A DNA stretch of 64,000 bases from Pseudomonas sp. MWU13-2100. GTDB lineage: Bacteria > Pseudomonadota > Gammaproteobacteria > Pseudomonadales > Pseudomonadaceae. The notes beneath the pieces are model-generated. The model was not told where the DNA came from. It saw only the letters and a program-made list of their open reading frames with translations, and did no database searches. The position numbers and the translations under genes are program-made. The stretch lies in contig NZ_JALLIX010000010.1 of NCBI RefSeq assembly GCF_023242365.1, positions 1 through 64,000 of the forward strand, in the 5' to 3' direction. Shown one piece after another: positions 9,056-16,852 of the stretch (positions are counted from its first letter, which is position 1; the number at the start of each line of letters is the position of its first letter).

Positions 9056-9071
9056 TTCAAAAAGCGCGCCA
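9056..9071 (-). promoter_or_regulatory. Possible sigma54 promoter of hcp
   Basis: On the minus strand the sequence TGGCGCG-CTTT-TTGAA has the -24 GG and correct spacing, but GA instead of the usual GC at -12. It would start transcription about 60 bases before hcp and lies about 90-140 bases from palindromes 1 and 2, a normal enhancer distance. The -12 mismatch keeps this tentative. Confidence 0.35.
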
Positions 9072-9158
9072 GAAAAGATAGCGCCCAGTAAACGCGGGGC
9101 TTTCGGCACTGTTTTCGATCCGGAGGCGGGGGGGCGGCAGTGGTTTTGCCCCCGTGAT

Positions 9159-9280
9159 TGCGCAAGAAGTTGCGCAGCACTGCGCAAGAAGTTGCGCACT
9201 TGGATGCAAGCCCTGTATGGCATGGTTTTCAGCGGTTCAAAGAGTGTTTTTCGGAAAGGAGGTGCGCAAGAACTTGCGCA
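9159..9280. promoter_or_regulatory. Three palindromic activator-site candidates
   Basis: The 18-bp palindrome TGCGCAAGAAGTTGCGCA occurs at 9159-9176 and 9181-9198. The near-identical TGCGCAAGAACTTGCGCA occurs at 9263-9280. Copies 1 and 2 start 22 bp apart, about two helical turns, as is usual for paired enhancer sites of sigma54 activators. They sit between the divergent hcp and tssA units. Binding by the Sfa2-type activator of this locus is inferred. Confidence 0.65.
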
Positions 9281-9842
9281 TAGTGGCGATATGCCTTAGT
9301 TGTCGTATCGGTCAACTCGGCCAATGTGCTGGATTGATGAGGAGGGGCAGTTCTGGCGCTGTCTTTCCTGCGAGTTCCAGTGTCGCCGAATGAATGAATG
9401 GATGGTTCTGGGTAACTACGAGTTTATATTCAAATGCCAGGTAGTGCGTGTTGGAAAAATCGATAGCGTGAGAAAGGCATAGCCGGTAAAGCTACTGCTG
9501 AGTGATATCAAAAAGATATCACTCGAGCATCATGGGTGATGCCGTAGTGCTATCTCAGTTCTGCTCCAGGCCTCTAGGACGATAGTTCCATGTTTCGTTG
9601 TTTCGGCCTGAAAACGGAGCCTTATCCCGGTTGGTCGTGTGAAGGTGCATTGCTAATTTGAAAAAAGTTTAATGTCAAAATGCTTGCATCACGCCACTAG
9701 TCTCATTTAGGATCCGCGCCTGCTGCAATCTGGAGCGGCACGTACTACATCAGGGATGAGTACGCAATAGTTGTTTCGTCATTGTTTTAATGCCTGGGAA
9801 TATCATCAGGCAAGTCAGGCAATGATTCATTTAAGGTCACGG

Positions 9843-11399
9843 ATGACATATTCAAGCAAGCTCTGCGCTCATTATCTCGACCTCGCAAAAGTGCCTGTTT
9901 CGGCAACTGCTTTTGCGGGCGCGGATGTGCGCTTCTCTACAGAGTTTGAAGCGCTTGAAACAGAGCTCAATAAAGGCGCCTCGATGCATGACGCGGGGCG
10001 AACCGATTGGCTGAAGGTCAAGGACGGCTGCGAAGCGTTGCTGCGCAGCGAATCCAAGGATTTGCGCATCGCCACCTGGCTGATATGGGCCTTGTATCAG
10101 CAGGAGTCCTTTGTTGGTTTGGTCGCCGGTCTGGGGCTGATGCGCTATCTGTGCGAGCACCATTGGAGCGAACTGCACCCGGCCAAATCCAGAACCCGCG
10201 CCGGTGCAATCGTTTGGCTGATCCCGCGCCTGGAACCGGTGCTTTCGGAAGACGTTCCGGTCAAGGATCAATTGCCTTTGTTCCGCGCCATGGTTGCCCA
10301 CCTGGAGGCGCTCGATGAGCACTTCACGGCCAGCTTGGGCGACGATGCGCCGCTGATCCTGCCCATGCGCCGGCGTTTGGCATCCATGGTTCAGCGGGCC
10401 GCCGATGGCCAGCCAGAGCCTGGCAGCGTCGGCGCGGTGGTCGCGCAGGTCAAGCAGGCGGCGACCCAGCTGCTGACCCCGGGCTCGCCCGTCGACAACG
10501 AAAAGGATGCCCATAAGGCCCTGCGTGCGCAGCAGGAAAGCGCTCGGCCGCTGTGTGCCTGGTGGCTGCGTCAGAAAGCTACCGATGCGAGAGCGCTGCG
10601 CCTTAATCGAACCTTGCTATGGCTCCCGATCGACGCCATGCCCGAGCGTAACGCCGAGCAGGTTACGGCCCTGCGGGGAGTGCCGGTGGACAAGCTCAAC
10701 AGTTATCGTGAGCGCTTTGACGCCGGGAAATATGCTGATCTGTTGGTTGACCTGGAGGCCAGCCTCGCGCGCTCGCCATTCTGGTTTGATGGCCAGCGTA
10801 TTGTCTGGGAATGCCTGCAGGCGTTGAATGCGGACACAGCGATGCGTGAAGTGGAAATCCATTTCGCCCTGTTCCTGCAACGACTGCCGGGTATCGTCGA
10901 GCTGCGTTTTCATGACGGTCTGCCGTTTGCCGATCCGGCAACCCGTGGCTGGATCAGCACCCATGTGATGCCCCACCTGCAGGCACCTGCGGCGCCACGC
11001 AAAGTCGAGTCCGGCGACAGTCGACTGGCGTGGGAGCAAGCGCTGGATGATGTACAGCCGATTTTGCGCAAGGACGGCCTGAAGTCGGCGGTTCAGGTGC
11101 TCAAGCAAGGATTGCAAAGCGCCCAAGGCGGCCGCGAACGCTTTTTTTGGCATTTCAGTCTGGCCCGCCTGTGCCACCAGGCCAAGAAGTACGACCTGGC
11201 CCGCACCCAACTCGAAACACTCGATCAGCAACTCCAGCATTCCGGCATTCATGCCTGGGAGCCCGATCTCGCGCTGGCGGTTCTGCACCTGCTGCACAAC
11301 TGTTGCGAGCTGTTGCCGCAGAACCACGCGGTGCGCGAACGCAAGGACGAAATTTATCGCAGGCTGTGTCACCTCGACCTCGAAGTTGTACTCGAATAG
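9843..11399 (+). CDS. tssA: TssA baseplate/cap protein
   Basis: 518 residues starting MTYSSKLCAHYLDLAKVPVS, the start I recognise for the HsiA2 type; the frame is open to 9771 but AAGGT precedes ATG 9843. The N-terminal ImpA domain is visible (DWLKVKDGCEALLRSESKDLRIATWL and GLGLMRYLCEHHW). The C-terminal half is the alpha-helical VasJ/TssA2-like extension. TssA primes baseplate and sheath assembly and stays at the growing end. It is the first gene of the rightward structural operon, followed after 33 bases by tssB. Confidence 0.93.
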   Translation: MTYSSKLCAHYLDLAKVPVSATAFAGADVRFSTEFEALETELNKGASMHDAGRTDWLKVKDGCEALLRSESKDLRIATWLIWALYQQESFVGLVAGLGLMRYLCEHHWSELHPAKSRTRAGAIVWLIPRLEPVLSEDVPVKDQLPLFRAMVAHLEALDEHFTASLGDDAPLILPMRRRLASMVQRAADGQPEPGSVGAVVAQVKQAATQLLTPGSPVDNEKDAHKALRAQQESARPLCAWWLRQKATDARALRLNRTLLWLPIDAMPERNAEQVTALRGVPVDKLNSYRERFDAGKYADLLVDLEASLARSPFWFDGQRIVWECLQALNADTAMREVEIHFALFLQRLPGIVELRFHDGLPFADPATRGWISTHVMPHLQAPAAPRKVESGDSRLAWEQALDDVQPILRKDGLKSAVQVLKQGLQSAQGGRERFFWHFSLARLCHQAKKYDLARTQLETLDQQLQHSGIHAWEPDLALAVLHLLHNCCELLPQNHAVRERKDEIYRRLCHLDLEVVLE

Positions 11400-11432
11400 G
11401 CCTTCGGGCCATAACCGCAAAGGAGAAAGACC

Positions 11433-11936
11433 ATGGCCAAAGAAGGCTCGGTAGCCCCCAAGGAACGGATCAACGTTACCTTCAAACCTGCACTGGGCAA
11501 CGCTCAGGAAGAGATCGAACTGCCGCTGAAGTTGTTGGTGCTCGGCGACTTCACCCAGCAGGCCGATGAGCGCAAGGTCGAAGATCGCAAGCCCATCAGC
11601 ATCGACAAGAATAATTTCGATGATGTGCTGGCCAAGCAGAATCTGAACTTGACCATCAGCGTCCCGAATCGTCTTCAGGAGGAGGGTGAAGCCGACGAAT
11701 TGGCGGTCAGCATTAATGTTGACTCCATGAAGGACTTCAGCCCCGCCAACCTGGTCGAGCAGATCCCTGAACTGAAGAAATTGATGGAACTACGTGACGC
11801 TTTGGTGGCGTTGAAAGGGCCATTGGGCAACGCCCCTGCCTTCCGCAAGGCAATCGAAGGCGTATTGGCTGACGATCAAGCGCGTGGCCGTGTACTGGGT
11901 GAGCTGGGTATGCAAGCCAGCCAGCAGGACGCCTAA
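11433..11936 (+). CDS. tssB: TssB small sheath subunit
   Basis: 167 residues. Motifs PKERINVTFKP and LPLKLLVLGDFTQ are typical of TssB/VipA, and the segment DFSPANLVEQIPEL matches the family. TssB pairs with TssC to build the contractile sheath around the Hcp tube. AAAGGAGAAAG gives a strong ribosome binding site before ATG 11433. The length is normal and tssC follows after 27 bases. Confidence 0.96.
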   Translation: MAKEGSVAPKERINVTFKPALGNAQEEIELPLKLLVLGDFTQQADERKVEDRKPISIDKNNFDDVLAKQNLNLTISVPNRLQEEGEADELAVSINVDSMKDFSPANLVEQIPELKKLMELRDALVALKGPLGNAPAFRKAIEGVLADDQARGRVLGELGMQASQQDA

Positions 11937-11963
11937 GTTTCCAATTGATAAGGATGCCAACAC

Positions 11964-13439
11964 ATGAGCACCAGTGCCGCACAGCAACACAGCAGTGACA
12001 TTGCAGAATTCGGAATTCTCGATCAGATCATTGCCGAGACCAAACTGACCCCCGATGACGAGGCGTACAACATCGCCAAGCGCGGTGTTTCGGCGTTCAT
12101 CGAAGAGCTGCTGAAACCGCAGAACCAGGGCGAGCCCGTCAAGAAGGCCTTGGTCGACCGCATGATCGCCGAGATCGATGCCAAGCTTAGCCGCCAGATG
12201 GACGAGATCCTTCACCACAGCGAATTCCAGGCCCTGGAGTCCTCGTGGCGCGGCCTGCAGCTGCTGGTCGACAGGACCAACTTCCGTGAAAACATCAAGA
12301 TCGAAGTGCTCAATGCTTCCAAGCAGGATCTGCTGGATGATTTTGAAGACTCGCCGGAAGTCATGCAGGCGGGCCTGTACAAGCATATCTACACCGCCGA
12401 GTACGGCCAGTTTGGTGGTCAGCCAGTCGGCGCGATCATTGCCAACTACTTCATGTCGCCCAGCGCGCCAGACGTCAAGCTGATGCAGTACGTCTCCAGC
12501 GTTGCGTGCATGTCCCATGCGCCATTTATCGCCGCTGCCGGGCCGAAATTCTTCGGGCTGGAAAGTTTCACCGGTTTGCCGGACCTCAAGGACCTGAAGG
12601 ATCATTTCGAAGGCCCGCAGTTCGCCAAGTGGCAGAGCTTCCGCCAGGCGGAAGACTCGCGCTACGTCGGCCTGACGGTACCGCGCTTTCTGCTGCGCAA
12701 CCCCTACGATCCGGAAGACAACCCGGTCAAGACCTTCGTCTACAAGGAAAACGTCGCCAACAGCCACGAGCACTATCTGTGGGGCAACACCGCGTACGCG
12801 TTCGGTACCAAGTTGACGGACAGCTTCGCCAAATTCCGCTGGTGCCCGAACATCATCGGCCCGCAGAGCGGTGGCGCCGTTGAAGATCTGCCGCTGCATC
12901 ACTTCCAGAGCATGGGCGAAATCGAAACCAAGATTCCTACCGAGGTACTGGTATCGGACCGCCGCGAGTATGAATTGGCCGAGGAAGGTTTCATCTCGCT
13001 GACCATGCGCAAAGGCAGCGACAACGCGGCGTTTTTCTCCGCCAACTCGGTGCAGAAGCCCAAGACCTTCGGTATCAGCGAAGAGGGCAAGGCCGCCGAG
13101 CTGAACTACAAGCTGGGCACCCAGCTGCCGTACATGATGATCGTCAACCGCCTGGCGCATTACCTCAAGGTCTTGCAGCGTGAGCAACTGGGTTCGTGGA
13201 AAGAGCGCACCGATCTTGAAGCCGAGCTCAACAAGTGGATTCGCCAGTACGTCGCCGACCAGGAAAACCCAAGCGCCGAAGTCCGTGGTCGTCGTCCGCT
13301 GCGCGCGGCGCAGATTGCCGTCAGCGATGTGGAAGGCGAGCCAGGCTGGTACCGCGTGAGCCTGAACGTGCGTCCGCACTTCAAGTACATGGGCGCCGAC
13401 TTCACCCTGTCGTTGGTTGGCAAGCTGGATAAAGAGTAA
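11964..13439 (+). CDS. tssC: TssC large sheath subunit
   Basis: 491 residues, the usual length for TssC/VipB. Family motifs include SEFQALESSWRGLQLLVDRT, FGGQPVGAIIANY and KMRKGSD-like SLTMRKGSDNAAFFSANS. The C-terminus (RPHFKYMGADFTLSLVGKLD) is characteristic. It forms the outer layer of the sheath, and its N-terminal helix is recognised by ClpV after contraction. AAGGA precedes the ATG. tssE follows within 15 bases. Confidence 0.97.
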   Translation: MSTSAAQQHSSDIAEFGILDQIIAETKLTPDDEAYNIAKRGVSAFIEELLKPQNQGEPVKKALVDRMIAEIDAKLSRQMDEILHHSEFQALESSWRGLQLLVDRTNFRENIKIEVLNASKQDLLDDFEDSPEVMQAGLYKHIYTAEYGQFGGQPVGAIIANYFMSPSAPDVKLMQYVSSVACMSHAPFIAAAGPKFFGLESFTGLPDLKDLKDHFEGPQFAKWQSFRQAEDSRYVGLTVPRFLLRNPYDPEDNPVKTFVYKENVANSHEHYLWGNTAYAFGTKLTDSFAKFRWCPNIIGPQSGGAVEDLPLHHFQSMGEIETKIPTEVLVSDRREYELAEEGFISLTMRKGSDNAAFFSANSVQKPKTFGISEEGKAAELNYKLGTQLPYMMIVNRLAHYLKVLQREQLGSWKERTDLEAELNKWIRQYVADQENPSAEVRGRRPLRAAQIAVSDVEGEPGWYRVSLNVRPHFKYMGADFTLSLVGKLDKE

Positions 13440-13453
13440 GCAGGAGCTGAGTC

Positions 13454-13861
13454 ATGATGGGATACGGCAGCCTTTTCGAGCGTCTCAATGGCGACGCCGC
13501 CAGCCGCAAGGGGCTTCCCCGGGAGGCCAGTGCCATGGCATCGGTGGCCGCCCATCTGGCAAAAATGCTCAGCACCCGTGCGGGCAGCGTGCAGACGCTG
13601 CCCGATTACGGGCTACCCGATCTCAACGACATGCGCCTGAGCTTGCACGACTCTTTGACCCAGGCTCGCGATGCAATACGCAAGTTCATTGAGGCCTATG
13701 AGCCTCGCCTTTCCAAGGTGCAAGTCGTTTCCATGCCGCGTGACAAGGACCACCTCAGGCTGACCTTCGCGATCGAAGGGGTGCTGGAAGTGGAGGGCAT
13801 CAAGCGGCAGGTCAAGTTCACCGCCAACCTGGATGGCAGTGGCAACGTGAAGGTTCACTAA
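13454..13861 (+). CDS. tssE: TssE gp25-like baseplate protein
   Basis: 135 residues with the gp25-like fold: SLFERL near the start, then a central segment of the type GSVQTLPDYGLPDLND and an ending FTANLDGSGNVKVH. TssE is a baseplate wedge component that starts sheath polymerisation. The start is the first of two adjacent ATGs behind CAGGAG. A 226-base gap with no visible gene or terminator separates it from tssF. Confidence 0.94.
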   Translation: MMGYGSLFERLNGDAASRKGLPREASAMASVAAHLAKMLSTRAGSVQTLPDYGLPDLNDMRLSLHDSLTQARDAIRKFIEAYEPRLSKVQVVSMPRDKDHLRLTFAIEGVLEVEGIKRQVKFTANLDGSGNVKVH

Positions 13862-14087
13862 GGCGTTTCAATGGGGCCGCCCTCTCAGCAGCGGCTATTT
13901 GGCCGTGACGGGCTTGTTCGGGCGGTTTGGTGATTCGGTTCTTTATCGCGTCTCACGCTTTGTTGGGCCGATGTGTATTCCAATATTGCATTGCTTGGGG
14001 ACTGTTTTCCTCAATCCGGATCCTGCCTAGTCGGGATATCAGGAAAGTTTTTCAGCTCCGAGAGCTCTCCATTTAGAGGTAAGTTGC

Positions 14088-15875
14088 GTGTCCTTCAACC
14101 ACTACTACCAAAGCGAACTCACCGCACTGCGCCAACTCGGCCGGCGTTTCGCTGAGCGTAGTCCGGCGCTGGCGCCATTCCTCAGCCAGAGTGGGCGGGA
14201 CCCGGACGTGGAGCGCTTGCTCGAAGGCTTCGCCTTCCTGACCGGGCGCCTGCGCCAGAAGCTCGATGACGAGTTGCCTGAACTGACTCACTCGTTGATG
14301 CATCTGCTCTGGCCCAATTACATGCGGCCATTGCCTTCGTTCAGCATCCTGCAATTCGAACCGCTGGCCGAGGCCGGTCCGGCATTGCTCGTCCCTCGCG
14401 AGACCGCAGTAGAAAGTAAACCATTCGACGGCGTGCGTTGCCGTTTCCGTACCTGCTACGACACCGATGTGCTGCCGCTGGACCTGAAGGCGCTGAACTA
14501 CGCGGTCAAGGGCGACGGTGCGGTGCTGAGCCTGCGTACCGAGATGAGTTGCGACGGCTTCCTGGCTGAGCTGGAACTCAAGCGCCTGCGCTTGCACCTG
14601 GCCGGTGAACGCTACATCAGCCAGATGCTCTATCTGTGTCTGCTGCGTAACCTGGAAGGCATCGAGGTGGTGCCGGTGGATGCCAACGGCAAGGCACTCC
14701 AGGACGCCAACGAGTGCGACATCACCTTCAAGCTCGGTGCCGACAAGGTCAGCCCGGTGGGGTTCGCTGAAGAGGAGGCGCTGATTCCGTACCCGCTCAA
14801 TACCTTTCGGGGCTACCGTTATTTGCAGGAATACTTCGCCTTCCAGGACAAGTTCCTGTTTGTCGATGTGGTCGGGCTGGAGGTGCTCAAGCAACTGCCT
14901 GAAGACACCCAGAAACGGGTCCGCGGTGTCGAGTTGCGCTTCAATATCCGGAAAAGCGGCATACAGCGCCTGCGCCCCAGCCTGGAGAACGTGAAGCTGT
15001 ACTGCACGCCTATCGTCAATCTGTTCAAGCACGATGCCTTGCCCATTCGCCTGGACGGCAAACAGGATGAATACCTGCTGCTGCCTGCCGAATACGACCT
15101 GCAAAATTGCGGGGTGTTTGCGGTTGAGTCGGTGACCGGCTGGCTTCCCGGTGGTGTGGGCAACCGCCCCTATGTGCCGTTCGAGTCGTTCGAGCACGAC
15201 GCCAGTTTCGATGTTCCCACGGCCCGTCCGCATTTCAGCGTTCGCCAACGCAGCTCGTTGTTGCACGAGGGCATGGACACTTACCTGAGCTTCGGCATGC
15301 GCCACGTCGAAGAACACGAAACGCTCTCCATCGAGCTGACCTGCACCAATCAGAACCTGCCGCTGCGCTTGCGCGAGGGTGATATCTGCCTGGTGTCCGA
15401 AGGCACGCCGGAGTTTCTCAAGTTCCGCAACATCACGGCGGCGACGCCCAGCTATGCGCCACCGATCAACCGCGATTTTCTGTGGAAGCTGATCAGCAAC
15501 ATGTCGCTGAACTACCTGTCGCTGGCCAACGTCGAGGCGCTCAAGGTCATTCTCGAAACCTACGACCTGCCACGTTATTACGACCAGCATGCGGAGAAGG
15601 TCAGCAAGCGCCTGCTCGGCGGGCTGAAGGGGATACGCCACCAGCCTATCGACCGCTTGCATAAAGGCCTGCCGTTACGCGGTCTGCGCACTGAACTGAC
15701 CATCGATCCGGAAGGCTATGTCGGGGAAGGCGATCTGTTCGTTTTTGCCTCGGTGCTGAATGAATTTTTCGCGCTCTACGCCAGCCTCAACTCGTTCCAC
15801 GAATTGAGGGTCAAAAGCACACAGGGAGAGGTGTACCAATGGACACCACGTATGGGGCTGCAGCCCCTGCTTTAA
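14088..15875 (+). CDS. tssF: TssF baseplate protein
   Basis: 595 residues, starting with GTG 14088 (SFNHYYQSELTALRQLG) behind AGAGGT. The motif RSPALAPFLSQSGRDPDVERLLEGFAFLTGRL is a clear TssF/VasA signature, as is ELTHSLMHLLWPNYMRPLPS. TssF with TssG and TssK forms the wedge of the baseplate. The end overlaps the start of tssG by 37 bases, which suggests coupled translation of the two partners. Confidence 0.96.
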   Translation: MSFNHYYQSELTALRQLGRRFAERSPALAPFLSQSGRDPDVERLLEGFAFLTGRLRQKLDDELPELTHSLMHLLWPNYMRPLPSFSILQFEPLAEAGPALLVPRETAVESKPFDGVRCRFRTCYDTDVLPLDLKALNYAVKGDGAVLSLRTEMSCDGFLAELELKRLRLHLAGERYISQMLYLCLLRNLEGIEVVPVDANGKALQDANECDITFKLGADKVSPVGFAEEEALIPYPLNTFRGYRYLQEYFAFQDKFLFVDVVGLEVLKQLPEDTQKRVRGVELRFNIRKSGIQRLRPSLENVKLYCTPIVNLFKHDALPIRLDGKQDEYLLLPAEYDLQNCGVFAVESVTGWLPGGVGNRPYVPFESFEHDASFDVPTARPHFSVRQRSSLLHEGMDTYLSFGMRHVEEHETLSIELTCTNQNLPLRLREGDICLVSEGTPEFLKFRNITAATPSYAPPINRDFLWKLISNMSLNYLSLANVEALKVILETYDLPRYYDQHAEKVSKRLLGGLKGIRHQPIDRLHKGLPLRGLRTELTIDPEGYVGEGDLFVFASVLNEFFALYASLNSFHELRVKSTQGEVYQWTPRMGLQPLL

Positions 15876-16846
15876 GCAGGCTGACCCGGGTAATACGCGA
15901 ATACTCGCTGTTTCAGGCGGTGTTGCTGGTGGTCGATCGGTTGCGCGATGTGTATCCGGACCTGACGGAAGAGCAGTTGTATGACCAGGTCGAATTCGAG
16001 GCGAATCCAAGCCTTGGTTTCCCTGGCAGTGATGTAGACCGTGTGCAGTTTTTTGAAGAGCACGGAGAGCTGCGAGCGCGCCTGCGCTTCAACCTGCTAG
16101 GCCTGTTCGGCTCCAGTTCGCCGCTGCCGGCGTTTTACGGTGAGCAGGCACTGGGGGATAGCCAAGACGGCAATCCGACGCGCCAGTTTCTCGATCTGTT
16201 CCACCACCGGCTACAGCGTTTGATGCTGCCGATCTGGCGCAAGTACCGGTATAGCGCGCGGTTCGAGAGCGGTGCCGAGGACCCGTTTTCCGAGCAGTTG
16301 TTTGCGCTGATTGGCTTGGGGGGCGAAGAGATCCGTCGCGCCGAAGAGCTGAACTGGAAGCGACTGTTGCCGTATCTGGGGTTGCTGAGCTTGCGTGCGC
16401 ACTCGGCTGCGCTGATCGAGTCGGTGCTGCGTTATTACTTCAAGCACGAAGAGTTGGTGATCGAGCAATGTGTCGAGCGCCGGGTGGAGATCCTTGAGGA
16501 GCAGCTCAATCGCCTCGGCAAGGCTAACAGCCTACTGGGCGAGGACCTGGTACTGGGGGAGCGGGTTCGTGACCGTGGCGGCAAATTTCGTATTCATGTC
16601 CGGCAACTGACCTGGGAGCGTTTCCATGAGTTCCTGCCTATCGGCCCGGGTTATCAGCCGTTGTGCGCACTGGTGCGTTTTACCTTGCGCGACCCGCTCG
16701 ATTACGACCTGAGGCTGGTGCTCAAGCAGGAAGAGATTCGCGAGCTGCGTATCGGCGAAAGCAACGTATGTCGGCTTGGCTGGACCAGTTGGCTTGGACA
16801 TGAGCGTGCCGAGGGAGTTGTGACCCTGGGCAGCAGAATTCATTAA
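15839..16846 (+). CDS. tssG: TssG baseplate protein
   Basis: 335 residues with the TssG/VasB pattern: FFEEHGELRARLRFNLLGLFGSSSPLPAFYGEQ, then a dimer-like FLDLFHHRLQRLMLPIWRKYRY. It partners TssF in the baseplate wedge. ATG 15839 lies inside the end of tssF with GGGAGAGGTG upstream. Only six bases separate it from clpV. Confidence 0.95.
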   Translation: MDTTYGAAAPALSRLTRVIREYSLFQAVLLVVDRLRDVYPDLTEEQLYDQVEFEANPSLGFPGSDVDRVQFFEEHGELRARLRFNLLGLFGSSSPLPAFYGEQALGDSQDGNPTRQFLDLFHHRLQRLMLPIWRKYRYSARFESGAEDPFSEQLFALIGLGGEEIRRAEELNWKRLLPYLGLLSLRAHSAALIESVLRYYFKHEELVIEQCVERRVEILEEQLNRLGKANSLLGEDLVLGERVRDRGGKFRIHVRQLTWERFHEFLPIGPGYQPLCALVRFTLRDPLDYDLRLVLKQEEIRELRIGESNVCRLGWTSWLGHERAEGVVTLGSRIH

Positions 16847-16852
16847 GGACAG

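Larger units (their letters stand above)
8986..9842. other. Divergent hcp/tssA intergenic region
   Basis: 857 bases without a convincing gene. Besides the palindromes and the possible hcp promoter it holds a perfect hairpin at 9500-9524 (GAGTGATATC, loop AAAAA, matching arm) that extends by TGCT/AGCA across one bulged base. A weak sigma70-like pair sits at 9685-9714 (TTGCAT, 18 bases, TAGGAT). No sigma54 promoter facing tssA was found by eye. Confidence 0.6.

Noticed and set aside
9219..9236. TGGCATGGTTTTCAGC as a sigma54 promoter facing tssA
   Set aside because: The GG-to-GC spacing is 11 bases instead of 10, which sigma54 does not tolerate.
9685..9714. TTGCAT-18-TAGGAT as the tssA promoter
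   Set aside because: Spacing and both elements are poor, and such matches occur by chance in AT-rich gaps. I mention it only in the description of the intergenic region.
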